From assembly GCF_901709675.1 (NCBI RefSeq), contig NC_051089.1:6817476-6881475 (forward strand): a stretch of DNA of 64,000 nucleotides, read 5' to 3'. Below are positions 26,501 through 38,404 of this stretch, piece by piece. Source of the stretch: Syngnathus acus (taxonomy: Eukaryota > Chordata > Actinopteri > Syngnathiformes > Syngnathidae). The position numbers were made by a program, and so were the translations under genes. A model generated the notes under the pieces. That model ran no database searches. It was not told the origin of the DNA and saw nothing but the letters and a program-made list of their open reading frames with translations. Position 1 is the first letter of the stretch, and each line of letters begins with the position of its first letter.

Positions 26501-29500
26501 ATTCAAAGCTAATCATTAACACTCACCATTTTTCTTTGTGATTCTAATAATGATGGTCTTGTCTGTCTAATTTAAATCAATCATTTTCTTGTGTTGGAAC
26601 TCAAAAAATAGGGTTACTTTGAATGCATTTTGTTGCATTTAAATGATCAACTTTGTGCTTCTTTTAGGAATGGGATGCCAAAGCGACATGTGGAGCCAAA
26701 TAGGTGCTAAATGCTACTACATATCTAAGCGGGGCATTAAAAAAAAATGGGACCAGAGTCAAAGTGACTGTGAAAGCCGAGGAGGTCAATTGGCAATTGT
26801 CAAGACAGAAAAGCTGTTGATGGAATTGTCCTATAAAATGTCTTTCAAAAGAGGATGGATCGGTTTGTCTGGTCAATATTCCGTGTGGAAGTGGGTGGAT
26901 CGTACAGATGCGTCCCATCAAAATATGTGGCTACCTGGGTACCCAGAAATGTACAGCTATAAACAAAGCTGTGCGATGCTCACACAGAGTGAAAACAATG
27001 TGGGATTTCGTGACCAGCCCTGCGATGAGAGACTCGAGTGGATTTGTGAGAAGGATATCTGATATCACAAATAACATGCAGTGTTAGTGTTTGCTTTGGC
27101 ACATGTCTGTACCCGCATGTTCAAGGTGCAAAACTAACCTTTGTTCAATACCTGTGCACCAGCAGGGAAATAACTCAAATAATTAAAATTTGTCCCCCAA
27201 TATAAAATAGTGAAACACCATTGTAAGTTTTGTTTGAAGTAACATTTTTTTAACATTGTTAACTGACACACATATGTATAACAAAGTTATCCACTGTGTT
27301 AATAAAAGAGAGAAGAACATTTTCGGATGCTTAACTGTTTCCACATTTCCACAACTGAATCGTTTTTGTCTACAAGTTGTCAAGTTCTCTGTTTTAGCAA
27401 GCTTTGTGATGATAGGGACATTTTGATAAGCACCTTTTAAAAATGGGCCAAAAATGAAAAGTCACTTTGCTTTTGTGCACTACCTATGACACCCTTTCCC
27501 AAGATGATAGTTTATGGTTACATACAATATATTAGGAGGACTCGAATCTGGCACCTTATGGTCATGGGCCGCGTTCTTCGCTACTTATGAACAAACGAGA
27601 GGAGGTGACGTAGGACGTAGATTCAAAACAAGGGCCAGGAGGATGAGAATGGCGGCTAGGAAAAGGGAGTGTGACCACACAAAGTAAAAAGTCTTCACTA
27701 AATACTGGCCTACGTTTTCCTGTGATGTTCTCTTCAGCAATGACTGGAGGTTTGCCTTGTGAAGCAGGGATTTTTTTGCATTAGTTTAAAATGTATACGT
27801 CATAGTATTCTGTTAGGAACAAAAGTGTTCGTGATCAATGAATTGCAAAATAAAGTAATACAAAGCTACAAAGAATCCAAGGAACACTTATGAAACAAAC
27901 ACAAGAATGTTTCCAAAACTTCATGGACAAAAGTAACTGAGGCTGGCTTTGTGACCCACTCTGTATGTGTGACACAGCCCAGGAGACTCCAACAGTTTTT
28001 GTAAACCACAATGAAAAACAGCTCAACTATGCCAGCGAAGGAGTGAGTCTGAAGCATAAGTTAACGGAGCAGTTGCTCGACACCATCTGGCCACTAGGGG
28101 AGCCACCGAAATTTTGTTACTTTACGATTTAGTTGCTGCTCAGAATCTGTAACAATTCAGATACTTGAAGCTTTTTGCACACAACTGTAATCTTTGTTGG
28201 AGTTTTTAAGATGTGACAAGATTCGAGTTGCATGCAAGATCTAATCCATCCATTTTGTCTAAGGCTTAGCGTGTACAGCGTCACAATTGGCTAGAGTTTT
28301 TATTTTCTCGTCTTTCTTTGTCCATTAATTCTAGAAAACAAATGATATTGAAGGCGGTATTGATCGTTCACTGTAACACTGAAAATGATATCAGGATGAT
28401 TTCCAAGTGTGGTGAAGTAAGATTGGCTCATGACAACGCCGGTCTACGGCACCGTGACGAAACAGACCTTGTTTGCCACGGCTGCCATAACGCCTCGAAC
28501 ATCCCAGTCGGCGTATCCAAGGCGACAGATTGGCTCACGTGCGTTTGCTTTGAGGCGGAACACATGGCTGGGGAAACCAAGACGTACACCAGTTCTGCCC
28601 CTCAACGTAGAGTCCATACCTAGATAACTCATGACGTGACTAATGTCCTCTAATGTTGAATGTAAACAATAAAATGAAAAAGAAAATCGAGAAAAGAAAT
28701 ATGCATGCAACGTTATGTAAAGTTACGCGGGCTCCCTATAGTGATATGTAAAGCGCTGAATTAAAAGCTAAAACTTAGTGGTATTAGTGGCTTCAACTTT
28801 GTTTTGATTCTGTGATTTAACTACAGTTCAGTTGTATTTAACTTTAAGATGCAATATATTTGCATTTAATCTTTACGTGCGATTTTAATTTAACTCCTAT
28901 GCAAGATGATTTTTGATATGATGTTGACTCTCACTCTCTCAGCCTCCCCCACACCTCCCACAGACACACACACACACACACACACACAGACACACACACA
29001 CACACACTCAGTAAGGCAGACAGCTGCCTCACGCTGAGTCTCAGTTTTTCCCTGCTTCTCTTTCTAAGCATTTGCTCATAGGGGCTCAGTTGGTCTCCTA
29101 CCGCGTAAGGAGCATGTCTCTTGATCTGTATGCAAAGTGCCTTGAGATAACCCCAACTTGTGAATTACCCCAAATATAAAACATTAATTGTGAATACATT
29201 TCGTTAGGTTTGAATTTGACCATTGACAGTGCTTAATTCCGGACAATCAAGAAAAAAAAAAGTTACATTAAGTTAGTTAGTTCTGCGTCTGACATCATTG
29301 CTTATGTCATGTTGAACAAAACGCATGACAATGGGATTTTTTTTCTCACAAAACCTTGCCATTAGAGTTTTTGGCAATCAATCTTCCACTTGCACAAAAG
29401 TGTAACTTTCAATTTAGTTTAACATCAAAACACTCCTATTTCAAAAACATGACTAATCACTTTAAATGTTTATCCATACAGAATCATTTCTACAAATCAA

Positions 29501-29749
29501 TTCTGATCTGAAGAATCTGCCAAAGTAACTTAGAAAAACTTGAGCTCTCCTGAAGCACTCATTTCCACGGCCACAGCTAAAGTTCCAGATAAGCAATATC
29601 TTCTATGATTGGAGTTCATTCAGTCCAAATGGATGCAGCAAGAGCATGATTTGTTAAAAAAAAATATATATCTCAATCTTACCGTAAACACCTTGGCAGC
29701 GAGCAAAGGGATAGATGGTAGAAAACAACAAAATCCAAAAAAGTTCCAT
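2426..29749 (-). CDS. mdga1: mdga1, 5' part: MAM domain-containing GPI-anchor protein 1 (partial, runs off the left edge)
   Basis: MDGA proteins are GPI-anchored immunoglobulin-superfamily proteins of neurons. They bind neuroligins and limit synapse formation; human MDGA1 has six Ig domains, a fibronectin-like domain and a MAM domain (family knowledge). Two coding exons are visible here. Exon 1 (29683-29749 coding) starts with ATG and encodes a hydrophobic signal peptide ending in the family's QGVY motif. It ends in phase 1 at a GTAAG donor. Exon 2 (2426-2565) encodes the linker and the start of Ig domain 1, with the residues CNVKDDNISER, YTIKEGDTL and GHPRPQ. It ends at a GTGAG donor. Residues KDDNISER and GDTL-LQC match MDGA1 better than MDGA2 as I remember them. 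The exon 2 acceptor (CACCAAAG) is weak. The intron between them is 27.1 kb and contains a lectin-like gene on the other strand. The remaining exons must lie left of position 1. Confidence 0.88.
14425..14492 (+). repeat. retroelement 3' tail with GGAT repeats
   Basis: Resembles the common fish tail that reads GCTGGGATTGGCTC ... GCAGCCTAACACGATAGAAAA and ends in GGATGGATGG. Only the tail is present. Confidence 0.45.
17123..17164. repeat. perfect 15-bp inverted repeat with a 12-base loop
   Basis: GTCTTTCCCTGTCCG at 17123-17137 is followed after 12 bases by its exact reverse complement at 17150-17164. There is no TA duplication or transposon end beside it. Either strand could fold into a stable hairpin. 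Confidence 0.8.
22876..22930 (-). repeat. retroelement 3' tail with GGAT repeats, reversed
   Basis: CCATCCATCCATCCATCC followed by ATATTCTGGACCACTTATC is the reverse complement of the tail type also seen at 14425-14492. Confidence 0.45.
24265..24292. repeat. (CA)n microsatellite
   Basis: CA run with one CG interruption; lies 1.6 kb upstream of the lectin-like gene. Confidence 0.88.
25222..25299. repeat. 39-bp tandem duplication
   Basis: AAGTTATTTCTGTCAATGAC occurs at 25222 and 25261. The copies differ at one base (CCGCAATTC versus CCACAATTC) and end in AGCTAAA. Located about 600 bp upstream of the lectin-like gene. Confidence 0.9.
25894..27062 (+). CDS. type II transmembrane C-type lectin-like receptor, nested in mdga1 intron 1
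   Basis: Four exons with GT-AG borders and matching phases: 25894-25960, 26026-26109, 26194-26469 and 26668-27062, giving 273 aa. Exon 1 is a short basic cytoplasmic tail with no tyrosine motif. Exon 2 is the single membrane span (a run such as AVCLGLVALLLLGVIIAML). Exon 3 is a neck of about 90 residues, largely heptad-like and charged, with an N-T-S glycosylation site. Exon 4 encodes the whole long-form C-type lectin-like domain: CQSDMW..AKCYY, SDC, the WIGL core, SCAML, QPC and WICEK, so all expected disulfide cysteines are present. The calcium and sugar motifs (EPN or QPD, and WND) are missing, so a carbohydrate-independent, NK-receptor-like or CD209-like scaffold is likelier than a sugar-binding lectin. 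The ligand is unknown. The start codon has G at +4; an extra upstream exon cannot be excluded. Transcription is opposite to mdga1. Confidence 0.85.
27301..27306 (+). terminator. candidate polyadenylation signal of the lectin-like gene
   Basis: AATAAA lies 239 bases after the stop codon, the first canonical signal downstream on the plus strand. No transcript evidence is available. Confidence 0.45.
28965..29007. repeat. (CA)n microsatellite
   Basis: CA run interrupted by GA, directly ahead of the interspersed repeat at 29010. Confidence 0.9.
29010..29185 (+). repeat. interspersed repeat resembling a common teleost retroelement 3' end
   Basis: The run contains the remembered landmarks of a widespread fish element: a Leu/Ser-rich lead-in ending in TTTTTCCCTGC, then CATTTGCTCATAGGGG, then AAAGTGCCTTGAGATAA. 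The usual GGCGCTATATAAATAAA end is degenerate here. Family assignment is from memory and should be treated as provisional. Confidence 0.45.
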
Positions 29750-29772
29750 GTTCAGCTGTGCTCCGTCATAAC
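29683..29772 (-). CDS. mdga1: mdga1 exon with start codon and signal peptide
   Basis: On the minus strand this exon follows a TTTGTTTAG acceptor, has a short 5' UTR and then ATG at 29749-29747. The peptide is about 22 residues with a hydrophobic core (LFWILLFSTIYPFA), a plausible signal-peptidase site near ARC-QG, and QGVY at the start of the mature protein as in human MDGA1. The acceptor just ahead of the start codon means at least one untranslated exon lies upstream. I infer that it lies in the GC-rich block near 31 kb. Confidence 0.82.
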
Positions 29773-30929
29773 CTAAACAAAGGAAAAGAGAGAACATCTT
29801 TTAAAAAGATGAGTGATTGCTGTCATGAACAAGAAAAACAATGAAAGCACTCGTACAGTAAGCCTTTTTGGCCAATTGTTTTTTTTCCTCCCCATTCTAA
29901 ACCTTTAAGCCGTGAAAGTAATATTCTCGAACAAGCTCCCACTGCATGGCCTACAACATTTCATTCAATTTAAAGGGCGGGTAATTCAATCACAAATGGT
30001 GGATTATAGGAAGCTTACAAGCAAGGCATGGTAGAGCATCAACGGGCATGCATTGTATTTGGGAGCAATTTAGCGTGACTGTCCTGGTCCAAGTCAGTAC
30101 CGGAGCCGGACTGTAGTAATCGGAGGGGATGACCCAAAAACACAGACAGTTGCTATAATCACTCAGTAAAGAAACTAAATACAATGTCACAATATTAGGT
30201 ACACTTGCACAAAGAGTGCAAATCTCTCAGGGATGTAATCACAAACATAATTGGTGGGCTCTTTCCAATAACAGTTAACCAAAAACAGGAAATATTACTA
30301 CAAATGTGCTTTCTATTGTTTTGGTACTTTCTTGAAGGTTACTAAAATATTAGGAACATCCCCCTCATATGATGCAGTGCAGTTTGGCAACACAACAATA
30401 AACATGGTGTTGAATTAAGTTGGTCTAAAATTAACTTACAGTTTTTGCACTGTGCACGCAATGTTTCGCATCCAGTGATCATCAGGTGACTTTATCCTTG
30501 AATTTTCTTACCTAATGTGTTTGCTTATCTATGCCATTAGCGTATATTGAATGGTTGCGCAATCAAATGCAATTCATTCAGCTGTCACCACTCGAACAGG
30601 AAGTGTGCAAGTGTCCCTAATATTGTGACCAAACTTTCCGCGTTAGGACACCTCAAAAAAGAAAAAAAAAGGAAATGGCACTCCCTCAACGAAAATGACC
30701 CGAGAGTTGTATAAAGCACTATAATATAGAAGTTTTTCCTGTTTTGTTTTAATGACTGTTTCAAAGATAGCGCTGCTCGGCATGACGCCAGTTTATTTTC
30801 AAACATGGTGTGTTTGATCATTGAACCATTTTAAATGCATGCAAAAGTGCGTACAGCTGCATCCTGCACATAAATCGTTATGGATACGACTAAATCAACT
30901 CACATGTCCACTAGACAGTGCCGTGTGTC
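29773..30929. other. presumed 5' UTR intron of mdga1
   Basis: AT-rich, without any coding exon I can support. It is assigned to mdga1 only because the start-codon exon begins at a splice acceptor. Confidence 0.35.
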
Positions 30930-31380
30930 CGTCTACCTTATCTCGGTGCGGTTCTGTGGGTCAGCCAGCTCCCCCGCGCAGCGCGCTCTCGTCCGGGCTC
31001 CGCTCAGAAAATTCCACCGCTTCTGCACCACGAGAAAAGTTAGAAATCCTCCCGTAAATCACTTGAACGACTCGAGAGAAATCTCCACAGTGCCTTAAAC
31101 ACTTTTACACCAGCTCCAATCCAGACTGCCAAAATTCAAACCAAAACAAAAAAGCCCAAATCAATAAAAGCAATTCTCCTCACACAGTCCTCCAATTGTT
31201 GCGCGGATGACGGTGCGACTCTTACAAGGCTTGTGTGTGGCTGAGGGTGGAGCGGCGTGGACCTCCGCTCTGGTGAGGAGGCTCAATCAGAGCCGTGTCT
31301 GTGGACTCCAAGTGATGCTGGCCAAGTGCGAGATGTGCGCAGACTGAGAACGAGCGCGCCTGTTTGTGCGCAGAGAGAGA
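30930..31380 (-). promoter_or_regulatory. mdga1: candidate mdga1 promoter and 5' untranslated exon
   Basis: This is one of few GC-rich, CpG-containing blocks in the left half of the window (for example around 30966-31010). It lies upstream of the mdga1 start-codon exon, which itself needs an upstream 5' UTR exon because of its splice acceptor. A minus-strand donor-like GATAAG/GTAGAC occurs near 30937. The exact exon and start site cannot be fixed from sequence alone. Confidence 0.4.
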
Positions 31381-31389
31381 GAGGGAGGA

Positions 31390-31515
<126 letters not shown>

Positions 31516-31689
31516 AGGAGAGCGAAAGGGAGGACAACAGAGACTCCACAGTGGTGAGGTCGCGAGGAACAGGTTGTCCGAAAAGAACACTAACAGGGAG
31601 CTCTCCTCTTGGTTCCGATGGGTCACCATGGGGAGTTGTGCACCATTTGGGAGGCGTTCAACACCAATTAGGAGCTAAGAAAGGTTTTT

Positions 31690-31708
31690 GGGGGGGGGGG
31701 GGGGGGGA
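31690..31708. repeat. G homopolymer run
   Basis: An uninterrupted run of about 19 G, flanked by purine-rich sequence. Confidence 0.85.
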
Positions 31709-34700
31709 GAGGGAGTGAGGGAGGACTACTAACCCCCTTGCCTGCAGACCAATTAAATGTGACAGTCAGAAAAAGATAGACGCACTGATTCCGTCCCTCC
31801 CCTCTCGCTGTTACTTCAGAATGGTGTACTTAGTTGTTTGTCCACAAGAGGGCCCACTTTCAGCTCAACACAGCTGTACCTGTACTCAACTGGACGCTTT
31901 ATTAGGTACCCCACTTGCATTATAAAGAGCTATGTAAAATCAGAGCGGTATTATTGTGACTGGGTACACTAATTTACACTATTTTTAGTCAGAATTTTAA
32001 ACTCCTTCCATCCGTTGATGCTTGTGTGACATCAAAGTACCAAGTTTAGTTTTTTAAGAATTGTAGCTTCAATTATTTTTCTGTGACATTTATTTAAATG
32101 GCCTATTAGAATATTGGGGGGGTCAACCACATGTTTATTAGCATGACAAAGGAGGCATCTAGTTATTCAAATCTCATTTTCAACACTGAGTTTGTGCTTT
32201 TATTTATTTCTTAGCTCCTTACTGCATTGTATTGTTGCGAATATTTTTGGTTAACTAATATGGACATTGTGTTAATATTAAGATGTACAGATTAATGCAA
32301 TCAGGTCATTATTGTTGTTGTCTGCTTGCAACTATAAAGCACAGTACATCTTTAGCTATATGCTTAATGCTTGTAGTCTATTTCAGAGCAATATATTCAT
32401 CTGTTAATATTAAGTATGAGTCATGTAAACAATAGGTCTTATTTGCTATCATGATGGACAAATACACAAAACATAATAGTATTGATAGATCAATCAGTTT
32501 AACGTTATGATCATCATTGCGGTTGTTTGCATTGCATTACACTGAGACGTGTTCCTAATATTTTGACCCACGTACTGTATGTACCTCGCTGCAAATTACA
32601 CTCACAATTACGCAACATAAATATAATCGTATCAATTGACCAGTGAGTACAGACTGAAAGCGTTAAGTACATAAAACAATTTTATGTGATGACATTAGCA
32701 CAATTTGAATTCTCATCCTGCTTCCCCACTAAGCAGGAATGAGCCTCAATTCAATTTGGACATAATTCAGATAAAAATACAACATAATTTAATGCAATGG
32801 TTAAAGTATCCTTGTAAGAAATGACATAGGACTCTAATGCAGGCAATCACATCTGGGTAATATTCTTGCAGACGTCTGAGATGAGTAAACTGGAGATACA
32901 TTAGGGAAGTGCAGCTATTGATAAGCAGCCACTAAGACATATAATATTTATTTTGTTTGTTTATGCATTTAATATGTTCAAAAGGTTTCTTTCACGATTT
33001 CCCTTTCCTTAGAAAATAGAAAAAAAAGTCCACGCCCTGACAAATTTGCAAGCAACACAGTCCATCATTGTTGAGGTTTGTGGTGGACCAACTTAGAGAC
33101 AATGCAGCAAACACTCGATACGATGGGATTTTATTTAGAGCAGCCATCAGAGAGCTGCATACTGTAATGTGATATGAGAAGCTTAGTTAACGCTTTTTTC
33201 TCTGGCACCAAGGCCTGTAATTGATGTTGCATCAGTGCAATTCAATAAGAGATCCAAGTGCTGTATATCAGCGCTGAGCACTTCGCACACACTAACGGCT
33301 AAATGGACAGGAAAGATACACTTGAGACCATCAATAACTTCATTGTATTTGTGCATGTGTGTTACACAAATACAAAAGAAAGACAACTATTAAACTTTGA
33401 TGTCAGTCTCCATGGCAAATTAAACATGTTTGAAGAATAGATTAGAACTGGTGGATGATGAAGATGACACTGTGCTAATGAACTACTGGAGTGAACAAAG
33501 GCTTCATTTGAAATAATCCTTAATTTCTCTGTATGCATTATATGATTCCAATTTGTCCATTTCAAACAAGCTAGACATCAAAGGTGTGGGTGGATCTGTC
33601 TAGAACACCATGAAAATACTTTTTTAATCACACCCAACATTAAATAAATATTTGGTGTGCATATTTAGCTCAGCCAATCATAGTGGTGGATCGAAAATCT
33701 AGCTAAAAAAAAAAAGAAACAAATATTTCAACAATGTGTGTTTGTTGGACACCAGTACTCCGGATTCTTACATTTACATGGCAACAAATAGAATCTTAAA
33801 TGTGATTGGTCAAAAAAACAAATAGTGTAGTTTCTTTTGGCTTGGTAACAATTAGAAAACACTCAGACATTATTAAATCTATGGAACATTTGCAAGACAG
33901 ACCAACATGAGACAAAATGTTGTGGCTGGTCGTCATCAACTTCTCCTCTCACCAAACACACAAACACACACACAAATCCAGAAAGGGCCATTTTTCACTG
34001 GGTAATTGGCGGAAAGGCACACGCTCTCGGGATTCGATAATTCATAACCTCCTCCCTTCCGATATCGGATCGTGTGTAGAAATGGTCTGAGACAAGGGGT
34101 GAGGAGCTGGTGGGTGGAGGACGAGATGGAGGGGCTGCATCATTAGAGAGGAGAAGTAATGGCTCTTATTGATCTCCTCACTCTCTTGCTCTCCTCACCA
34201 TTTCATGTTTAAAACAACACTGATCCTCATTACCTCGACAGCTGCTGACACCCTGATCAGCGCGCTGGGAAAGATGCAACGTGAGGAAGAGGGGAGGAAT
34301 AGGTGAGGAAGAACTGATTGGGAATGAAAAACATCACACAAGGACAGAGGGAAAAACATCAGTCTGTGACGATTTGTTAATGACTTACTCTGTCGTTAAA
34401 AAAGTCATTCCATTCACGATGCATGGTTAATGTAACAATTTAAAAACAATAATAATTGATTTAAACACATTTTGAAACTATTAACCTGTCATTTTTAATC
34501 AATCATTGAAGTAGGGGGAAAAAAGGGTTAGCCTCTATTAATTTTTGTGCTCTCCTTCACATTTGAGTGCTTATTAAAAGTGATTGTTTGCTTGTTTAGG
34601 TTGTTCCAAACAAAAAATATTGGATATTTGTTTATTGAAAATACATTCTTCTTTTTGTCTAAGCTTCGTTTTGCTTCCCGGGACTTGGGATCTTTTGCCT

Positions 34701-35775
34701 CAGGCTCCACCACGCAAACCTGACGATGTCTGACACAGTTCTTGCCATAACGTGATGAAAAATATACGGCTGAAGCATAACAAATATTTTTATTCAACAA
34801 AAGGATAAATAAGAAGACAACCGACTTTTTGCATTTCCATTTAAAAGAATATGTTGACAAATTCCTCAGTGTTTCTTTAGACTCCAAATCGCAGAAGAAA
34901 AAGAGCTGAAAACAGAAGACGTTAACTTTTATGCACCACCATGGGGCTGTGTGACATATCTGCTCGCAACTTTGACACCACAGGAGCTTTTACTTCAAAA
35001 AGTCTCTTCATTTTTTCACTTTGGCCGCTAATGCCCTCGGCCTCTGTTTTTTTTTTTGTTGTTGTTCCATAACAGCGCACAAGCATTCAACACTCCATTT
35101 CTGTAACAAGCCTATTCTGGAACTATAGGAGGGAGGGAAGGGGTGAGGAGGAGAAAGAAAGCAGTCAAATGGAGAGATTGGCTCCTGAGGGGATGATCCT
35201 TGTTGTGGTGGCATTTCCAGGGTCAGCTCATTGCATCCCGAGCACTTAACAAGAAAACCACTCGAAAGCCGGACGAGTGATTACTCTAATTAGCTTTGCA
35301 TTCTCCCGTGCAACGGTACGAGTGAGCGCCACAAAAAACAAGCTACGGCCCACCTCGGCAGATCTAGCGGTAAAGCCATCTGAAAGCTGCGATGCCCACA
35401 GGAAATCATCAGTGGAGGAGAAATGTCAGCCCTCATCTTCTGACCCCGCAGATAAAAACCATGCACTTTATCAACTCACTCACAGCCCCCGAGAAGTTAG
35501 CATACAACCAGCACACACGCACACACACACTTTAAGATGCTTGACTGCTACGACATCAAAAGCTGTGTGACAATCTTGCTCATTAATAATGAATGATTTG
35601 CCACAAAGAGTGTCTCGAGGTCTCTGCAGAAGTGCACTCAGTGTGTGTGTGTGTGACACACTGATGGTAGTTATGTCAAAGGCATTCTTGAAAATCTCTT
35701 ACGCAATCAATTACTTCACTGGTCAAATGTGGACGAAAACCGCATCTTGCATAATAACATGTGCTCCTAATACAG

Positions 35776-35830
35776 TGTTGCCTTGGGATACGAGTTTAAC
35801 TTGTTCTAAGATCACGTGTAAAGCATGTGT
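35776..35830. repeat. dispersed repeat fragment, family A
   Basis: Contains TTGCCTTGGGATACGAGTTTAA followed by TTGTTC. Related wording recurs at 52310-52425 and 54222-54290, so I group the three as copies of one dispersed repeat whose class I do not know. Confidence 0.35.
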
Positions 35831-38071
35831 AAAGCCATTCACACACATTAAACAAAAGAATGAACCCAATAAAAAGACACAATAGGTCCCTTTGGAGTAT
35901 TTTCTTTCGTATTGCGTGCCCCTTGTTTGCTTCGTCAATTAATGTGGGCATTCACGTAGATGGTTTTTCTTTCTCTATACAGGGGAGAGAGAAAAAATCA
36001 ATCCATTCCAATAACACCCAAAGAAAAAGAGTGCACTGAATGTTATGTGCAAAGAAATTCAATTGGTAGCAACCAGATAAGGAGGTTACCTGGTTAGATA
36101 GGAGAGGCAGGAGTGTGAATGCTCGCAAGCTGGGGAATTGAAGCTAGCATGTGTTAATTGAGCGCTACGTAAACAAGTCCTGATGAGAGTGACTCTGAGA
36201 GGTTGATGACAATTGACTCGGTATCTCTTCATTTTTAATAGCAATCACAGCGTCACATTGCAGCGGGTAATTATGATTTTCCGGCGAACAGGAGATGAAT
36301 CCAGCGGGAAGCCGAGTAGCTTTGAATTAGTTGTTGTCTTTAATAGACACTTTCTTTCTTTATTACCTATAAATGATGTGTTGGGCTGTACAGCCCCAAA
36401 ACAAATGAAACTCAGTGTTTAATATTTTCAGAGTTTTCCACCACATGGAGCGTTCTATTGGGACATTGCTTTCTTGTGATGGATTTGTTCTATTACCAAT
36501 TTGGCTTCACGGAGCGACATTCGAGAAATGTATTTTCTTGATGAATCTGATTTATGTTCAATTTGTTTCCCCAAACAAGAAATCTCATGCAAAGAAATAT
36601 CCAATGTCACATAACGACACGAGGAAAATGTGTCTAAAAATGGTCAATTGGTAAAATTGAAATGAATTGAATCCATTTCAGCTTCTGGATTTTCCTCGTA
36701 CGTGATTGGGTGTCAGGAAGAGAATATCTCACCACTCACTGATGACCCAAAGGAATTTTAGAAAACTCAAAGATGGATGTAAAATGTGAGAATATGTACT
36801 TCCCAAGTTCCCTAAAAGTTTATGACATCAAATGAATATTATCAAATCACACCTCTAGAAAAAAAGTTGTATTTTATATTTCTAGTTTTACTCCGGAATA
36901 AGTAACAAGGTTTCCCTCCCACACATATACATGAATTTGATCAGTGCCTGGGTGAAAGCCAACCTCCGCGGAGTTATCCAATATCATGGCTCACCCCGGA
37001 TAAAAGACATTTGTTCTTCCCACATCCATCCACCAACAGGATGGGCGTGTGCAATTTGTTCGCCACGGCAACAAGAATTAGACGCAATGCTGAATTTATG
37101 TTTCTGCCTCTTTCAGATGTGATGTGCTAGGTGTCATAGGGGAAATTGTATCATTGCCTGTGTCATGGAATCCGAGAATGAAGTGGGCGGGGCTACTGTG
37201 ATTGTGTGAGGATACCTTTTTTTTTTTCAATCCTTTCCAATCAATCTAATGAGCTTTATTGCAATGGAAGCTCCTTCACAATAATGGACGCTTAAATCAG
37301 ATAAGATATCTGAGGACATTGTGCGCTTTCAATACAACAAATTATTTCAAGTAGAGTACATGATTACACATTCTGATTAGTAATTCGTGCAGTATCAAAT
37401 GATATGTCAGTTTTATATATTAGATAAACGTGTCTCAAAGTTAATTACATTATATGCAGAATGTATTTGAAGGCTAAATCGTGTGTTTTGGACAAAGTAC
37501 ACATGTACGGTGACAAAAAAATGCATCACGAAAGCACTGAGTGGAACATACTCACCGCTCAATCCATCAGCAGAGCTTCATCAGAGTCTTTTTTTCTCTG
37601 TTCACCGCTTTATCTGGCACTATTCAAGGAAGTCATCCAGAAGAAGCGAGATATGCCATCTTCTTCTTTCTTAAAGGTCAGACGGAGAAAAACGTGTTCA
37701 GTTGACAGTAATGGCTTGCCACTCTGGGATTGGATCTTCCATAGTGCGGGCTGATTTTCTTTTGAACCTGAGCAAATGTCACAAGCGGACATGATGAGCT
37801 AGAGTTCACTTATGTATCTTCGGGAATGGGGATGCATGCTCATAACACACTAAGAGGCATTTTGCATTGAATTTCATACCAGATCAATCAGTTAGAAACC
37901 TTTTGGAAGATGTGGTGTATACATGCATACATTTCCCTAATGAAAGTGTGTGAAATCTAACCTCAGGCTAAGTGGCTTATAGTGTCGGATGACATTACAT
38001 CTACAAGTAGCGGGCAGTCAAACGCCCACTATGCGCTCAATAACCTCACTACATCATTTACTGGAGAATCT

Positions 38072-38404
38072 CCATGGGTGTCAAACTCAAGGCCCGGGGG
38101 CCAGATACGGCCCGCCACATCATTTTATGTGGCCTGCAAAGACAAGTTTTTCATCGACTTTGTGTCATTACTAAAATTACAAATTGTCTACACTTTTTGA
38201 AAAATAAGAGTTATTGCTAGCAATTTTTTGTATTTTTAGCATCTTTTTAAACTATTTGAACAGTTTTTACTAGTCTCTGATTTCAAAACTAGTTATTCAT
38301 CAGTTTGTTGGGGAGCCGATACAGTATGTATATAGACAACGTTCACAGTCGAGGGAAATATGACTACAATGCGGCCCGCGACACAAATGAGTTTGACAGC
38401 CCTG
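38072..38404. mobile_element. short non-autonomous hAT-like DNA transposon
   Basis: About 330 bp with inverted ends: left CATGGGTGTCAAACTCA and, on the opposite strand at the right end, CAGGGCTGTCAAACTCA (15 of 17 identical). Just inside each end is a GGCCCG/CGGGCCGC block, typical of Charlie-type hAT remnants in vertebrates. There is no transposase frame. I could not see a clean 8-bp target duplication, so the copy is probably old. Confidence 0.5.

Larger units (their letters stand above)
27310..29682. other. mdga1 intron 1, right part
   Basis: Between the lectin-like gene and the mdga1 signal-peptide exon I see no coding exon. The stretch holds CA tracts at 28965-29007 and a fish-type interspersed repeat at 29010-29185. 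A frame of about 100 codons near 28.3-28.6 kb has no recognisable domain. Confidence 0.5.

Noticed and set aside
34528-34887. 119-codon minus-strand frame in the mdga1-zfand3 interval
   Set aside because: Lys/Asn-rich, no domain and no splice context; consistent with AT-rich non-coding DNA.
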